A stretch of DNA of 64,000 nucleotides from Hyphomonas polymorpha PS728 (GCF_000685315.1 NZ_ARYM01000009.1:1-64000); one strand, 5' to 3'. Counted from the first letter of the stretch, positions 17,227 to 26,705 are shown. Numbers and translations: made by a program. Notes: a model not told the origin generated them from the letters alone.

Positions 17227-18624
17227 TTATCCGAGCACGCCATTGATGGCAGCGCGGGCGGCCAGCGTGGGGCTCATCAGGTGAGTACGCCCACCCCTGC
17301 CCTGCCGGCCTTCGAAATTGCGGTTGGATGTGGAGGCGCAGCGCTCACCGGGCGAGAGAATGTCCGGGTTCATGCCAAGGCACATGGAGCAGCCCGGCTC
17401 CCGCCATTCAAAGCCGGCTTCCATCAGAATGAGGTCGAGACCTTCGGCTTCGGCCTGCGCGCGCACAAGGCCAGAGCCCGGCACGACCATGGCGCGCACA
17501 CCTGGGGCCACCTTGTTGCCCTTGGCAACGTCTGCGGCGGCGCGCAGGTCTTCGATGCGGCTGTTGGTGCAGGAGCCGATGAACACGCGCTGCACCGGCG
17601 TGCCCGCAATCGGTTTGCCGCCTTCAAGGCCCATATATTCCAGCGCCCGCTCGCAGGCGGCGCGCTTGACCGGATCGGCAAAATCTTCCGGCTTCGGAAT
17701 AAGCCCTGAGAGCGGAATGCCCTGTTCCGGGCTGGTGCCCCAGGTCACGGTCGGCTCAACTTCTTCGCCTTTGATGTGGATCACCGTATCGAACACGGCG
17801 CCTTCATCGGTGAACAGCGTGCGCCAGTATTTCTCGGCCACTTCCCAGGCGCCGCCCTTGGGCGAGGACGGGCGGCCCTTCATATAGTCGAACGTCACGT
17901 CATCGGGTGCCACGAGACCAGCGCGCGCGCCGCCTTCGATGGAAAGGTTGCAAAGCGTCATGCGGCCTTCCATCGACAGCGCGCGAACAGCCTCGCCGCG
18001 ATATTCGATCACATGGCCGGTGCCGCCGGCCGTGCCGGTGATGGCGATGACGTGCAGCGCAAGATCCTTGGCCGTCACCCCGTCGCGCAGGCGGCCGGAG
18101 ACTTCCACCGCCATATTCTTCATCTTGCGCGCGCGCAGGGTCTGCGTGGCCAGCACATGTTCGACTTCCGAGGTGCCGATGCCATGGGCCAGCGCGCCAA
18201 AGGCGCCATGGGTGGAGGTATGGCTGTCGCCGCATACGATGGTCATGCCGGGCTGGGTGCGCCCCTGTTCCGGGCCGACGACATGGACGATGCCATTATT
18301 GATGTCGCCCATCGGGAAGAATTCGATGCCATGTTCGGCCACGTTCCGCGTCAGCGTTTCCAGCTGGTTGCGCGCTTCGGGGTCTTTCACGCCGGCAAAG
18401 CCAAGGGCCTGGTTCTCGGTGGGGGTGTTGTGATCGGCAACCGCCAGCGTCAGCTCCGGCCGGCGCACCTTGCGGCCTGCAGATTTGAGACCGGCAAAAG
18501 CCTGAGGCGTGGTAACCTCATGGATGAGGTGAAGGTCGATATAGAGAAGGCTCTCGCCCGACTGCGCGTCGGTGTGAACGACGTGGGATTCCCAGATTTT
18601 GTCGTAGAGCGTCTTAGGGGACAT
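17227..18624 (-). CDS. leuC: 3-Isopropylmalate dehydratase large subunit
   Basis: A 465-residue aconitase-family subunit with the [4Fe-4S] cysteines in [13 protein letters not shown] (first), [11 protein letters not shown] and [10 protein letters not shown] (last two). It pairs with LeuD at 12943. Length and order of domains are normal. It starts 125 bases upstream of a clear rplS terminator, so leucine genes begin a new unit here. Confidence 0.97.
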   Translation of the reverse strand: MSPKTLYDKIWESHVVHTDAQSGESLLYIDLHLIHEVTTPQAFAGLKSAGRKVRRPELTLAVADHNTPTENQALGFAGVKDPEARNQLETLTRNVAEHGIEFFPMGDINNGIVHVVGPEQGRTQPGMTIVCGDSHTSTHGAFGALAHGIGTSEVEHVLATQTLRARKMKNMAVEVSGRLRDGVTAKDLALHVIAITGTAGGTGHVIEYRGEAVRALSMEGRMTLCNLSIEGGARAGLVAPDDVTFDYMKGRPSSPKGGAWEVAEKYWRTLFTDEGAVFDTVIHIKGEEVEPTVTWGTSPEQGIPLSGLIPKPEDFADPVKRAACERALEYMGLEGGKPIAGTPVQRVFIGSCTNSRIEDLRAAADVAKGNKVAPGVRAMVVPGSGLVRAQAEAEGLDLILMEAGFEWREPGCSMCLGMNPDILSPGERCASTSNRNFEGRQGRGGRTHLMSPTLAARAAINGVLG

Positions 18625-18690
18625 TTCGGCCTCTCACTTTCGCGGCGCACAATAACGCTGAAGCGCACATAGGGAAGACTTGCCCATGCG

Positions 18691-18719
18691 AAAACGCCCT
18701 CCGCGAAGGGAGGGCGTTT
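18691..18719 (-). terminator. Intrinsic terminator after rplS
   Basis: On the minus strand AAACGCCCTCC and GGAGGGCGTTT form a perfect 11-bp stem around CTTCGC, followed by TTTT. It closes the trmD-rplS unit 30 bases after the rplS stop and before leuC. Confidence 0.85.
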
Positions 18720-18748
18720 CACATAGCTGATATGTTTCAGCCAGAAGC

Positions 18749-19306
18749 TTACGCTTCACCGCCCTCGGCGGGAGCTTCTGCAGCGGCGGCGGCTTCAGCC
18801 GCAGCGGCCTCGGCAGCAGCAGCGTCAGCCTTGGCCTTTTCGGCGCGGGCCTGGGCAGCAGCTTCCTTACGGTTTGCTTTCTCGGCGTCTTTCTGGCGGC
18901 GGCGCTCGGTTTTCGAGACAGCAACTTCCTGCACCTCGATGCCGTGGCCGGTCGTACGCTCGGCGATACGGGCACCTTTGCCGCGCAGGTCGCGCAGATA
19001 GTAGAGCTTCGCGCGGCGCACGCGGCCTTTGCGGAGCACTTCGATCGAGTCGATCAGCGGAGAAACCAGCGGGAAAACGCGCTCAACGCCTTCACCGAAG
19101 GAAATCTTGCGGACCGTGAAGCTCTCATTGATGCCACCGCCAGAGCGGGCAATGCACACGCCTTCGTAGCGCTGGACGCGCTCACGGTCGCCTTCCTTGA
19201 TCTTCACGTTCACGGCGAGGGTGTCGCCGGGGGAAAATTGCGGGATTTTCTTGTCGCCGAGTACGCGCGCGATTTCAGCGGTCTCAAGCTCTTTAATCAG
19301 GTTCAT
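18749..19306 (-). CDS. rplS: 50S ribosomal protein L19 with Ala-rich C-terminal extension
   Basis: A 185-residue L19. Residues about 1-125 are the normal protein (start [12 protein letters not shown], then [22 protein letters not shown] and [19 protein letters not shown]). The last 50-60 residues are an unusual Lys/Ala/Glu-rich tail with runs of alanine ending GGEA, which is predicted helical. Standard L19 is about 115-130 residues. The ATG at 19306 overlaps the end of trmD by 14 bases. S16 in this cluster has a similar tail. Confidence 0.96.
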   Translation of the reverse strand: MNLIKELETAEIARVLGDKKIPQFSPGDTLAVNVKIKEGDRERVQRYEGVCIARSGGGINESFTVRKISFGEGVERVFPLVSPLIDSIEVLRKGRVRRAKLYYLRDLRGKGARIAERTTGHGIEVQEVAVSKTERRRQKDAEKANRKEAAAQARAEKAKADAAAAEAAAAEAAAAAEAPAEGGEA

Positions 19307-20048
19307 CGCCAGTCTCCGGCGCATTAGAGGTCGGGGTTTCGGAGTAAGCGGCGTATAAATCGGGGCGGCGCTCAAAAGTCAACGCCTTTGAGCGGCTGAT
19401 TCGCCACTCTTCTATACGCCTGTGGTCGCCGGACAGCAAAACTTCCGGCGTCTTGTGGCCCTCCCACTCTCTGGGAAGGGTGTATTGGGGGTATTCGAGG
19501 AGGCCGTTCTCGAAAGATTCCCCTGTTATTGAAGCAGAATTTCCTGCCACGCCGGGAAGAAGGCGGATCGCCGCCTCCAGCATGGCCATTGCGGCGACAT
19601 CCCCGCCGGCCAGAACGAAATCTCCGAGGGACACTTCCTGCATATCCCGCGCTTCGATGGCGCGCTCGTCCAGACCTTCAAACCGGCCGCAGAAAAGGAT
19701 GACGCCGGGCCCGGCGGCCCAGTCCCGTGCCATTTGCTGGTCAAACCGGCGCCCCCGCGGCGAGAGATAGATGACAGGCCGTTTCAAAGCCGTCTCAGTC
19801 TGTTGCATTTCGTTGCAGCTTTGCACCGCATCGATGGCAGCGGCGGCCACATCCGGACGCAAAACCAGCCCTGCCCCGCCCCCGGCGGGCGTGTCATCCA
19901 CCTTGCGGTGCTTGCCGAGACCGAACTGGCGCAAATCGACCGTTTCCAGATCCCAGATGCCTTCGGCGCGCGCGCGCCCGAGGATCGAGGCGCCGAGTGG
20001 CCCCGGCCAGGCTTCCGGGATGAGGGTGATGGCTGTGGCCTTGAACAT
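19293..20048 (-). CDS. trmD: tRNA (guanine37-N1)-methyltransferase
   Basis: A 251-residue SPOUT methyltransferase that modifies G37 of tRNAs to prevent frameshifts. Signatures are [25 protein letters not shown], the knot [14 protein letters not shown] and [18 protein letters not shown], and [18 protein letters not shown]. It overlaps rplS by 14 bases, as usual for this pair, but rimM is far away, with the Kef, GT2 and crystallin genes in between. Confidence 0.97.
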   Translation of the reverse strand: MFKATAITLIPEAWPGPLGASILGRARAEGIWDLETVDLRQFGLGKHRKVDDTPAGGGAGLVLRPDVAAAAIDAVQSCNEMQQTETALKRPVIYLSPRGRRFDQQMARDWAAGPGVILFCGRFEGLDERAIEARDMQEVSLGDFVLAGGDVAAMAMLEAAIRLLPGVAGNSASITGESFENGLLEYPQYTLPREWEGHKTPEVLLSGDHRRIEEWRISRSKALTFERRPDLYAAYSETPTSNAPETGDEPD

Positions 20049-20079
20049 GGGCGCCCTTTAACGCGGGCCGGGCCCCGCG

Positions 20080-21885
20080 TCACCCGCCTGCTGGCTCTGG
20101 GTCCGTATCTGGCGCCTTGGCATTCAGCGGCACAGCGCCGCCGCCATTGCCGAACATCAGCTCGCGGCCTGCAAAGGTGCCGCCGGTGAGCTGGAGGGCG
20201 AAGCGTTCCTCGTCGCGGCGGCGGACTTCTTCGATGGCGTCGGTGATGGCGTCTTCCGGTTCGCCCAGCCGGTCCAGCGCGGCATGGGCGAATTTGAGGG
20301 CGGATTCGAAGGTTTCGCGGACGGGATAGTCAGCCCCTGCCCGGACAAGCTGGAGGCCGTGATCCCGGTCATAAGCCCGCGCCAGAAGGAGGGCGCCGGG
20401 AAATTCGTGTCGGACGAGCTCCACAATCTTTGTGGCAGCGGCCTGGTCATCGACGCAGACGAGAATGAGACTGGCATGGTGGGCGCCGGCGGCGTGGAGA
20501 ATGTCCAGTCGCGCGCCATCGCCATACCAGACCTTGAAGCCGAAATCGGCGGCGGCGCGGATCATGTCCGGATCATTATCAATCAGGGTGATGGTGTAGC
20601 CACGCGCCAGCAGCGGCTGGCTGACGACCTGGCCGAAGCGGCCAAAGCCGATCAGCAGGGCGGTGCCGCGCGCATCATGCGGGGTTTCAACGCCCGAAGC
20701 ATCGACCTCCACTTCCGGCATCAGCCGGTCATGCACCAGGACGAAGAGCGGCGTCATCAGCATCGACACGATAATGATGGCCGTGAGCATGGCGCTGCCT
20801 TCCGGATCAATGATGCCGACGGCGAGGGCGGCGGCATAGAGAACGAAGGCAAACTCGCCGCCCTGGGTCATCAGCACGGTGCGTTCGATGGCTTCCCGGT
20901 GGCCGGCCTTGAACAGGCGGGCAACGCCATAGACGCCGGCGGCCTTGAGCAGGGTGAAGGCGACCACGCTGATGGCGATGACCTGCCAGTTGGCGGCGAC
21001 CACGTTGAGATCCAGTGACATGCCGACGGCGAGGAAAAAGAGGCCGAGCAGGACGCCCCGGAAGGGCTCGATATCGGCCTCAAGCTCGTGCCGGTAAGAC
21101 GATTCTGACAGCAGCACGCCGGCCAGGAAGGCGCCCATGGCGGTGGAAAGGCCGCCCAGCTGCATCCACCAGGCGGCGCCCAGGACCAGAAGCAGCGAAG
21201 CGGCGGTCATCACTTCGCGGGCGCGGGCCGCCGCCAGCACGCGGAAGATCGGGTTCAGCAGATAGCGCCCGGCCAGGACGAGGCCAAGAATACAGCCAAG
21301 GCCGATGACCACGCCCATGAAACGGTCTGTCAGCGTCACCTCTTCCCCACCCGGCGCGAGGAAGGCAACGAGCGCCAGAAGGGGCACAATGGCGAGATCC
21401 TCAAACAGCAGGATAGAGACCATCTTCTGGCCGCGCGGCTTGGCGAGGTCTCCCCGCTCCTGCAGCATCTGCATCACGATGGCGGTGGAGGTGAGGACAA
21501 AGCCCGTGCCGGCGATCAGGGATGTTTGCGCAGAATAGCCAAGCGCCATCCCGACCCAGGAGAGCAGCAGGATACAGATACCAACCTGGGCAAAGCCGAG
21601 GCCGAAGATTTCCTTCCGCATGGACCAGAGCCGTGAGGGCTGCATCTCCAGCCCCACGATGAAGAGGAACATCACCACGCCGAGTTCGGCGACATGCAGG
21701 ATGGCCGTCGGCTCGGTGAACACCCGGAAGCCGAAGGGGCCAATAATAAGGCCGGCAGCGAGATATCCGAGCACGGACCCGAAGCCGATGCGCTTGAACA
21801 GGGGCACGGCCAGCACGGCAGATCCGAGCAAAATGACGACCGGGGCGAGATCCACCGCATGGGCGGCGTGCGTTTCAGTAGCCAT
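20080..21885 (-). CDS. Kef-type monovalent cation:proton antiporter with RCK domain
   Basis: A 601-residue inner-membrane antiporter of the CPA2 family. About twelve hydrophobic segments cover residues 10-390 (motifs GSVLGYLAAGLIIGPFG and FLFIVGLEM), followed by a TrkA-N/RCK domain from about residue 400 with the nucleotide loop IGFGRFGQVVSQPLL and DNDPDMIRAA. The tail is polar. The start at 21885 has AAGGGGA upstream; a longer reading frame would add an implausible Cys/Arg-rich head. It lies 31 bases after trmD's start, in the same orientation. Confidence 0.92.
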   Translation of the reverse strand: MATETHAAHAVDLAPVVILLGSAVLAVPLFKRIGFGSVLGYLAAGLIIGPFGFRVFTEPTAILHVAELGVVMFLFIVGLEMQPSRLWSMRKEIFGLGFAQVGICILLLSWVGMALGYSAQTSLIAGTGFVLTSTAIVMQMLQERGDLAKPRGQKMVSILLFEDLAIVPLLALVAFLAPGGEEVTLTDRFMGVVIGLGCILGLVLAGRYLLNPIFRVLAAARAREVMTAASLLLVLGAAWWMQLGGLSTAMGAFLAGVLLSESSYRHELEADIEPFRGVLLGLFFLAVGMSLDLNVVAANWQVIAISVVAFTLLKAAGVYGVARLFKAGHREAIERTVLMTQGGEFAFVLYAAALAVGIIDPEGSAMLTAIIIVSMLMTPLFVLVHDRLMPEVEVDASGVETPHDARGTALLIGFGRFGQVVSQPLLARGYTITLIDNDPDMIRAAADFGFKVWYGDGARLDILHAAGAHHASLILVCVDDQAAATKIVELVRHEFPGALLLARAYDRDHGLQLVRAGADYPVRETFESALKFAHAALDRLGEPEDAITDAIEEVRRRDEERFALQLTGGTFAGRELMFGNGGGAVPLNAKAPDTDPEPAGG

Positions 21886-22035
21886 CTGGTTCCCCTTGCG
21901 GTCAGCCTGAGGCTCAGTCTTAGAGGGATTGGCGGCAGGCGCAACGACTGGCTGGCCCGGCGGCCTGCCCGCGCAGCATGGGTGGCAGACGCCCCGATTT
22001 GCGGTTATGAGGCGAGACCTCCACAAGGCTGACCC

Positions 22036-22788
22036 ATGAGCACAGCGCCTCAGCTTACCGTCCTCATCCCCTTCTTCAATGAAGCCGGCAACATCCATCC
22101 GGTGATCGATGAGGTGCATTCAGCCCTTGCCGGCATCGATTTCGAGATTGTCTGCGTCAATGATTGCTCAGCCGACGCGACCGGGGCGGAACTGGCCGAA
22201 GCCAGGGCGCGCCATCCGGAAACAGTGACCGTGCTGACCCATGTGCAACGCCGGGGAAAATCGGCCGCGCTGTTCACCGGCCTCAAATCAGCGCGCGGAC
22301 AATGGGTGCAGCTGCTGGACGGGGATGGGCAAAACGACCCGGCCGACACAGCCCGGCTGTGGCAGGAGATCATTGCGCCGGGCGCGCCGCCACGCCTGGG
22401 CATCATTGCCGGCAAACGCAACAGCCGGAACGATTCAGGCTTCAAATGGGTACAGTCGCGCATCGCCAATGGCGTGCGCCGGTTTGTGCTTCAGGATGAT
22501 GCCAAGGATACCGGCTGCGGCTGGAAACTGATCCGCGCTTCGGCGTTCAGAGACCTGCCCTTCTTTGCCTCGATGCACCGTTTCCTCCCGGCCCTGATCA
22601 AGCGGGCCGGATGGGAGGTGCGCGAGGAACTGGTAAATGATCGCCCGCGCCTGGCCGGGCAATCCAAATACGGATTCCTCGGCCGCCTGGGCGCGGGCAT
22701 ATTCGACCTGATCGGCATGTTCTGGCTGATCCGGCGCGGCGGATATGGCATTGCCGCCGAGTGGAATGATCCGCGCGCGAACGGTTAG
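22036..22788 (+). CDS. Family 2 glycosyltransferase
   Basis: A 250-residue GT2 enzyme similar to dolichyl/undecaprenyl-phosphate sugar transferases: TVLIPFFNEAGNIHPVIDEV, then CVNDCSADATG with the Asp motif and LLDGDGQNDP holding the DxD metal site. The C-terminal third ends in a hydrophobic stretch (GAGIFDLIGMFWLI) that probably rests on the membrane. It is divergent from the Kef gene and its stop codon overlaps the end of the crystallin gene on the other strand. Confidence 0.9.
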   Translation: MSTAPQLTVLIPFFNEAGNIHPVIDEVHSALAGIDFEIVCVNDCSADATGAELAEARARHPETVTVLTHVQRRGKSAALFTGLKSARGQWVQLLDGDGQNDPADTARLWQEIIAPGAPPRLGIIAGKRNSRNDSGFKWVQSRIANGVRRFVLQDDAKDTGCGWKLIRASAFRDLPFFASMHRFLPALIKRAGWEVREELVNDRPRLAGQSKYGFLGRLGAGIFDLIGMFWLIRRGGYGIAAEWNDPRANG

Positions 22789-24302
22789 TCCCGGTCGCGG
22801 CGCGGGCCGTCGCCTCTGGAGATACCGCCGCCCCGGCCTTCTCCGCCACGGCCGCCCCGCTCGACGCGCGGGGGCGGCGCTGGCCGGGATACCGCTGTCG
22901 GCGGAGGTGTGGGAGGCGATGAGACTGACGGCGCGGAAGGGGGCGCAGCGCTGCCACCGCGGCGGCCACTGTCTCCCCGCCACCCGCCATCACCTCCGCC
23001 GCCGCCACGGCGCGGTGTATCGGCAGCCGGGCGTGTTCCGCCGCCTCCGGGCGCACCCAGAAGCGCGCCATCACCGCCGGGCCTGCGGCCTTCACCGCGC
23101 CCGCCGCCTCGGTCCGGACGGCCCGACGGGGCCGAAGGGCTGACCACCGGGGGTGAGGACGGCGTTACCGATCCGGCGTCACGGTTGCCACTCCAATCGC
23201 CTCTTCCGTCTCCGCGACCACGGCTATCGCCGCGCGGGCCTCTATCATCGCGGGGCGGCGTTACGATGGCAGCGCCGCCATCGCGGGCGCCGCCGCTCCA
23301 GCTGCCGCTTCTGCCCCGATCGCCGCGACGGGGATCTGTCGGAATTGCACTGGTATCGGCGCGCGGGGGACGCCCGCCTCCCGTCCGCGGACCATCCGTC
23401 CTGGGAGTTTCTGCACGGGGGCCATCTCTACGAGACCCGTCCGTACGCGGCCCATCGGGGCGTGAGCCATCGCTCCGCCATCCGTCGCGCCCGCGCCCGT
23501 CGCCGCGATCACTGCCGGGGCCACGGCCACCTCCGGTCCAGCCGCTATCGCGGCCTGGTCCCCGTCCGGGGTCTCCCCGCCAATCCGGCTTGCGGCGCCA
23601 GTCTTCCCGGTGGCCTCTGCGGTCCCAGTGTTTGTGGCTCTTGCCCCAATGGGTTTTCCAATAGGTGTTGATAATGACCGGGCGCGGATGAACGCGGTAG
23701 GTGTAGGAGACATAGCGCGGGCCGCCGACAGGGCGCCAGGCAAAGCCGTAGGGATCGTACCCCCAACGCGGATCGTAATAACCAAAGCGCCAATAATCGG
23801 GCGAATAGCCATAATGCTGAACACTGACGCGGACGGTGCTGGAATAGCCGTAATTCCAGGTGTCGTAGCCATAGGACTGGTTGTGCGCGTAGCGGATGTA
23901 GCCGTTATTGTCGCGCGTGAACATCAGGCCATGCTGGGCCTCGGTATATTCGAAGATCGGACGGATGGAGGAGACGCGGCCGTTGAGATCAAACCAGCCG
24001 AGATCGGGCACATCTTCGCGGATGAATACGCAGCGGCCGGTGAAGTCCGCATGCTCACAGAGTTCCCACTGGCCGGCCAGAACCGCGACCGAGCGAGGGC
24101 GGTCGTTGAAGGCCAGGTCGTGCAGAGAGCCGAAGGGGTCGAAAGCTTCGCGCACATCACCCTGGAAATTCTGCGAGGAGAACAGCGCGATGGCTGCCGG
24201 GGGCTGGTAGTCATCATAATAGCCATCCTGCGCAAGCGCCGGGAGGGCAGCCGCCGCCGGAAGCGAGAGGACAAGCGCGAAATACCGGATCGAGTCCCGC
24301 AT
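22785..24302 (-). CDS. Secreted beta-gamma crystallin protein with Gly/Arg/Pro-rich tail
   Basis: A 505-residue exported protein. A signal peptide ends near ALAQ (residue 25). One beta-gamma crystallin unit covers about residues 38-118, with two Greek-key halves and the calcium-type motifs NDRPRS and NGRVSS. Next comes a Tyr/Trp/Asn-rich zone (residues 120-225), then some 270 residues of low-complexity sequence full of RGG, GRG, DGP and PP, predicted disordered and very basic. It starts upstream of rimM on the same strand. Function unknown; binding of polyanions or the cell wall is a guess. Confidence 0.82.
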   Translation of the reverse strand: MRDSIRYFALVLSLPAAAALPALAQDGYYDDYQPPAAIALFSSQNFQGDVREAFDPFGSLHDLAFNDRPRSVAVLAGQWELCEHADFTGRCVFIREDVPDLGWFDLNGRVSSIRPIFEYTEAQHGLMFTRDNNGYIRYAHNQSYGYDTWNYGYSSTVRVSVQHYGYSPDYWRFGYYDPRWGYDPYGFAWRPVGGPRYVSYTYRVHPRPVIINTYWKTHWGKSHKHWDRRGHREDWRRKPDWRGDPGRGPGRDSGWTGGGRGPGSDRGDGRGRDGWRSDGSRPDGPRTDGSRRDGPRAETPRTDGPRTGGGRPPRADTSAIPTDPRRGDRGRSGSWSGGARDGGAAIVTPPRDDRGPRGDSRGRGDGRGDWSGNRDAGSVTPSSPPVVSPSAPSGRPDRGGGRGEGRRPGGDGALLGAPGGGGTRPAADTPRRGGGGGDGGWRGDSGRRGGSAAPPSAPSVSSPPTPPPTAVSRPAPPPRVERGGRGGEGRGGGISRGDGPRRDRD

Positions 24303-24391
24303 GAGGGCTCCTTTCGTCCATTACGCCCTCAGAATGACACGGGCCACCTGAATGGCCCGCAACAAACTGCAATTTTTATGCAGCAGGTATG

Positions 24392-24934
24392 TCAGGCTTC
24401 GTCGTCATCGGGGTTCGCCCAGAGAGCGAGTTCGGGGATGACGATGCGGCGGGCGGCCATGTCGATCACCGGCACATCGGCGCGGGTGAACGGGACATAG
24501 ACTGTGGCTTGGGCGCCGGGGATCTCGATTTCGAGGAGGTCATCGGAGCCGAAATTCTGAACGGCGCGGACGCGGCCTTCCGGCGTATCGCCAACAGTAT
24601 AGACGGACATGCCGATCAGGTCTTCGAAGTAGAATTCGTCTTCATCGGCTTCCGGCAGACGGTCGCGGGAGACATGAACGAGGCAGCCGCGCAGCGCGTC
24701 CCATTCTTCCTTCTGAAGGTTTTCCTTCGGGCGGACGATGAAATGGTCCTTGCCCGGCCGGGCCGATAGCGGCGTTACCAGCACCTTGCCGGCCTCGTCC
24801 ATCAGGGGGCCATAGGTGAAGAGGGCGTCCGGGTCAGCGGTGAAGCTTTTCACCCGCACCTCGCCACGAACACCATGGGCGCCCTTCAGGACGCCCATGG
24901 GAATAAGTCTGTCAGTCTTTGCTTTTGCGCTCAT
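24392..24934 (-). CDS. rimM: Ribosome maturation factor RimM
   Basis: A 180-residue 16S rRNA processing factor that binds S19 and helps mature the 30S head. The N-terminal RimM domain (IPMGVLKGAHGVRGEVRVKSFTADP) is followed by a PRC-barrel-like domain with DLIGMSVYT and IPFTR-like core (VYVPFTRADVPVIDM). The tail is acidic. It normally sits between rpsP and trmD; here crystallin genes occupy both sides. Confidence 0.96.
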   Translation of the reverse strand: MSAKAKTDRLIPMGVLKGAHGVRGEVRVKSFTADPDALFTYGPLMDEAGKVLVTPLSARPGKDHFIVRPKENLQKEEWDALRGCLVHVSRDRLPEADEDEFYFEDLIGMSVYTVGDTPEGRVRAVQNFGSDDLLEIEIPGAQATVYVPFTRADVPVIDMAARRIVIPELALWANPDDDEA

Positions 24935-24943
24935 GCGCGCTTG

Positions 24944-25798
24944 TTAGCGGCAAACCACGTCGGAGAGAACGGGGCCAGGTGCTTTATAGACCGCTTCATA
25001 AAACCCCATGCTCTGGCAGAAGCGGGTGGCAGCGCCTGAGCCGTCATTGATGCGGCGGCCATTGGTGGTCGGCGTGGGGAAAAACACGGTCTGCTCCCCC
25101 TGGAAACCGCCGCGCGTATCCTGCACCGGGCCGGTGACCGGCGGGATGGGGCGGCGCCACGGGCCTTCGCGGCGCACATCATAGCGGCGGAAAGAGGTGA
25201 TCTTGTCGTTGAGGCCGATCGAGGAAAGATTTCCGGTAGACGCCTCCAGCAGTTCGCACTGGCCGCGATAATCGGCATGTTCGCAGACCAGCCAGTCGCC
25301 GCGGTTGATCATGATGGAGCTGGCTGTGTCGTTGAAGCGGTATTGGGAGAGGTCTGCCACACCCTCGTCAAAGCCCACAAAAGCGCCGCCATAATTGCCA
25401 TCCGCGAAGAGGGCGATGTCATAGCTGCGGGGGCCTTTGTCATAGGGCACGCGCTTGGCCGAGGAGATGGCGCCGGAAAGGCCGATCTCTCCGAGATTGC
25501 GCACCGAGCGGTCGATATATTCGCAGCGGCCTTTGTAGTTGCCATCGGCGCAGACCATCCAGACGCCGCCGCGCACATCAATGCTGCGGGCCTTGTCGTT
25601 GAAGCGGATGGTATTGAAATTCGGCTGGTCGCCGGTGAGTTCCACCGCTTCGCCGCGCAGGTTCGTATCCGAATAGAGCGTGATGCCGGGCGGGCCGGAG
25701 GGGGCGCCGCCGCCACGCTGCGCAAGGGCCACGGGGCTGATGGCGGCAGCGGCAAGGCCGGCGGCCAGAAGCAGGCGGGACAGGGCGGACGTGAACAT
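24944..25798 (-). CDS. Secreted double beta-gamma crystallin protein
   Basis: A 284-residue exported protein with a signal peptide (AAGLAAAAISPVALAQ, cleavage near residue 27). Two beta-gamma crystallin domains follow, about residues 37-115 and 120-205. The calcium-binding pattern N/D-N/D-x-x-S/T-S is seen as NDKARS, NDTASS and NDKITS, the last two canonical. Four cysteines may form disulfides. The C-terminal 70 residues are Pro/Arg-rich with two more cysteines at the end. It is preceded by a terminator after rpsP, so it probably has its own promoter; the stop lies 9 bases from the rimM start. Confidence 0.85.
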   Translation of the reverse strand: MFTSALSRLLLAAGLAAAAISPVALAQRGGGAPSGPPGITLYSDTNLRGEAVELTGDQPNFNTIRFNDKARSIDVRGGVWMVCADGNYKGRCEYIDRSVRNLGEIGLSGAISSAKRVPYDKGPRSYDIALFADGNYGGAFVGFDEGVADLSQYRFNDTASSIMINRGDWLVCEHADYRGQCELLEASTGNLSSIGLNDKITSFRRYDVRREGPWRRPIPPVTGPVQDTRGGFQGEQTVFFPTPTTNGRRINDGSGAATRFCQSMGFYEAVYKAPGPVLSDVVCR

Positions 25799-25893
25799 GA
25801 AGCCAGGCTCCTTTTGATCTTCGCGTCTAGACTTCGCATGGATGATCTGAACGATCTGTGCAGCCGCTGTTGGCCAACGTTCAGATCAGCACG

Positions 25894-25928
25894 AAAGAAA
25901 AGACCGGCGCCCCAGAGGAACGCCGGCC
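25894..25928 (-). terminator. Intrinsic terminator after rpsP
   Basis: On the minus strand GGCCGGCG (25928-25921) and CGCCGGTC (25909-25902) form an 8-bp stem, followed by TTTTCTTTC. It lies 28 bases after the rpsP stop and separates the ffh-rpsP unit from the crystallin-rimM genes. Confidence 0.75.
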
Positions 25929-25956
25929 GTTTCAGGAGATGGCAAAAGCCGGAAGC

Positions 25957-26358
25957 TTAGCTTTCGGTTGCTTCTTCGGCCGGGGCCTCGGCAGCTGCGG
26001 CGCGGGCAGCTGCTTTCTCGGCGCGCTCTTTCGCGCGCTCCTGGGCTTTCTTGCCGGGCTCGGCTTTCTTCGGGTTGTTGCCGTGCGTCCAGGTTGCCAC
26101 AGGCTTGCCGTCAACTTCGACTTTGGAGAGGAAGCGGGCGACGCGGTCGGTCGGCTGGGCGCCTTTCTTGATCCAGTCGGCGGCTTTTTCAGCGTCAACC
26201 TTCACGCGGTCCGGGGAGTCTTTGGCAATACGCGGATCATAGGTGCCGATCTTTTCGATGAAGCGGCCATCACGCGGGGCGCGCGCGTCGGCAACGACGA
26301 TCGAATAGAAGGGGCGTTTTTTCGAGCCGCCACGGGCGAGCCGGATTTTGAGTGACAT
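25957..26358 (-). CDS. rpsP: 30S ribosomal protein S16 with Ala/Glu-rich tail
   Basis: A 133-residue S16: the core is [35 protein letters not shown] and [16 protein letters not shown]. From about residue 100 there is a helical tail rich in Lys, Ala and Glu, ending EEATES. Usual S16 is about 80-90 residues, though alphaproteobacterial forms are often longer. It lies 35 bases from the chorismate mutase gene and ends in its own terminator. Confidence 0.97.
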   Translation of the reverse strand: MSLKIRLARGGSKKRPFYSIVVADARAPRDGRFIEKIGTYDPRIAKDSPDRVKVDAEKAADWIKKGAQPTDRVARFLSKVEVDGKPVATWTHGNNPKKAEPGKKAQERAKERAEKAAARAAAAEAPAEEATES

Positions 26359-26393
26359 GGGGATCTCCTGTAAGTCTTGTCTCTCGGGGTTTC

Positions 26394-26705
26394 TTATTCG
26401 GCCTCTTGGCCGCGGATCTGCTCATGATGGCGGATGACTTCCGCCACGATGAAATTGAGGAACTTTTCGGCAAAGGCCGGATCAAGCCCGGATTCCTTGG
26501 CCAGATGGCGCAGGCGCTCGATCTGCTGGGCCTCGCGGGATTTGTCCGCAGGCGGCATATTGTGCAGCGCCTTCAGCTTGCCGACCTGCTGGGTCAGCTT
26601 GAAGCGCTCTGCCAGCGTGTGGATGAGGATCGAGTCCAGATTGTCGATGGACGCGCGCAGCTGGCCAAGCTGGAACTGGGCAAGGGCCTGATCAGGATTG
26701 GTCAT
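26394..26705 (-). CDS. Chorismate mutase (AroQ type)
   Basis: A 103-residue single-domain all-helical mutase that turns chorismate into prephenate for Phe/Tyr synthesis. It has the AroQ pattern: [30 protein letters not shown] with the catalytic Arg and Lys, then REAQQIERL and a final helix. It overlaps the ffh stop by four bases (ATGA), and the ffh-chorismate mutase-rpsP order is common in alphaproteobacteria. No prephenate dehydratase is fused or adjacent. Confidence 0.93.
   Translation of the reverse strand: MTNPDQALAQFQLGQLRASIDNLDSILIHTLAERFKLTQQVGKLKALHNMPPADKSREAQQIERLRHLAKESGLDPAFAEKFLNFIVAEVIRHHEQIRGQEAE

Noticed and set aside
21886-22119. 78-residue N-terminal extension of the Kef antiporter
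   Set aside because: Cys/Arg/Pro-rich, overlaps the divergent GT2 gene, and the ATG at 21885 has a good ribosome-binding site.
22900-23500. Short repeats that could look like a CRISPR array
   Set aside because: They are codon-level repeats of Gly, Arg, Asp and Pro in one reading frame, with no constant spacer length.
22909-23664. Plus-strand open frames within the Gly/Arg-rich crystallin gene
   Set aside because: Low-complexity Pro/Ser/Arg translation that mirrors the repetitive tail of the real gene.
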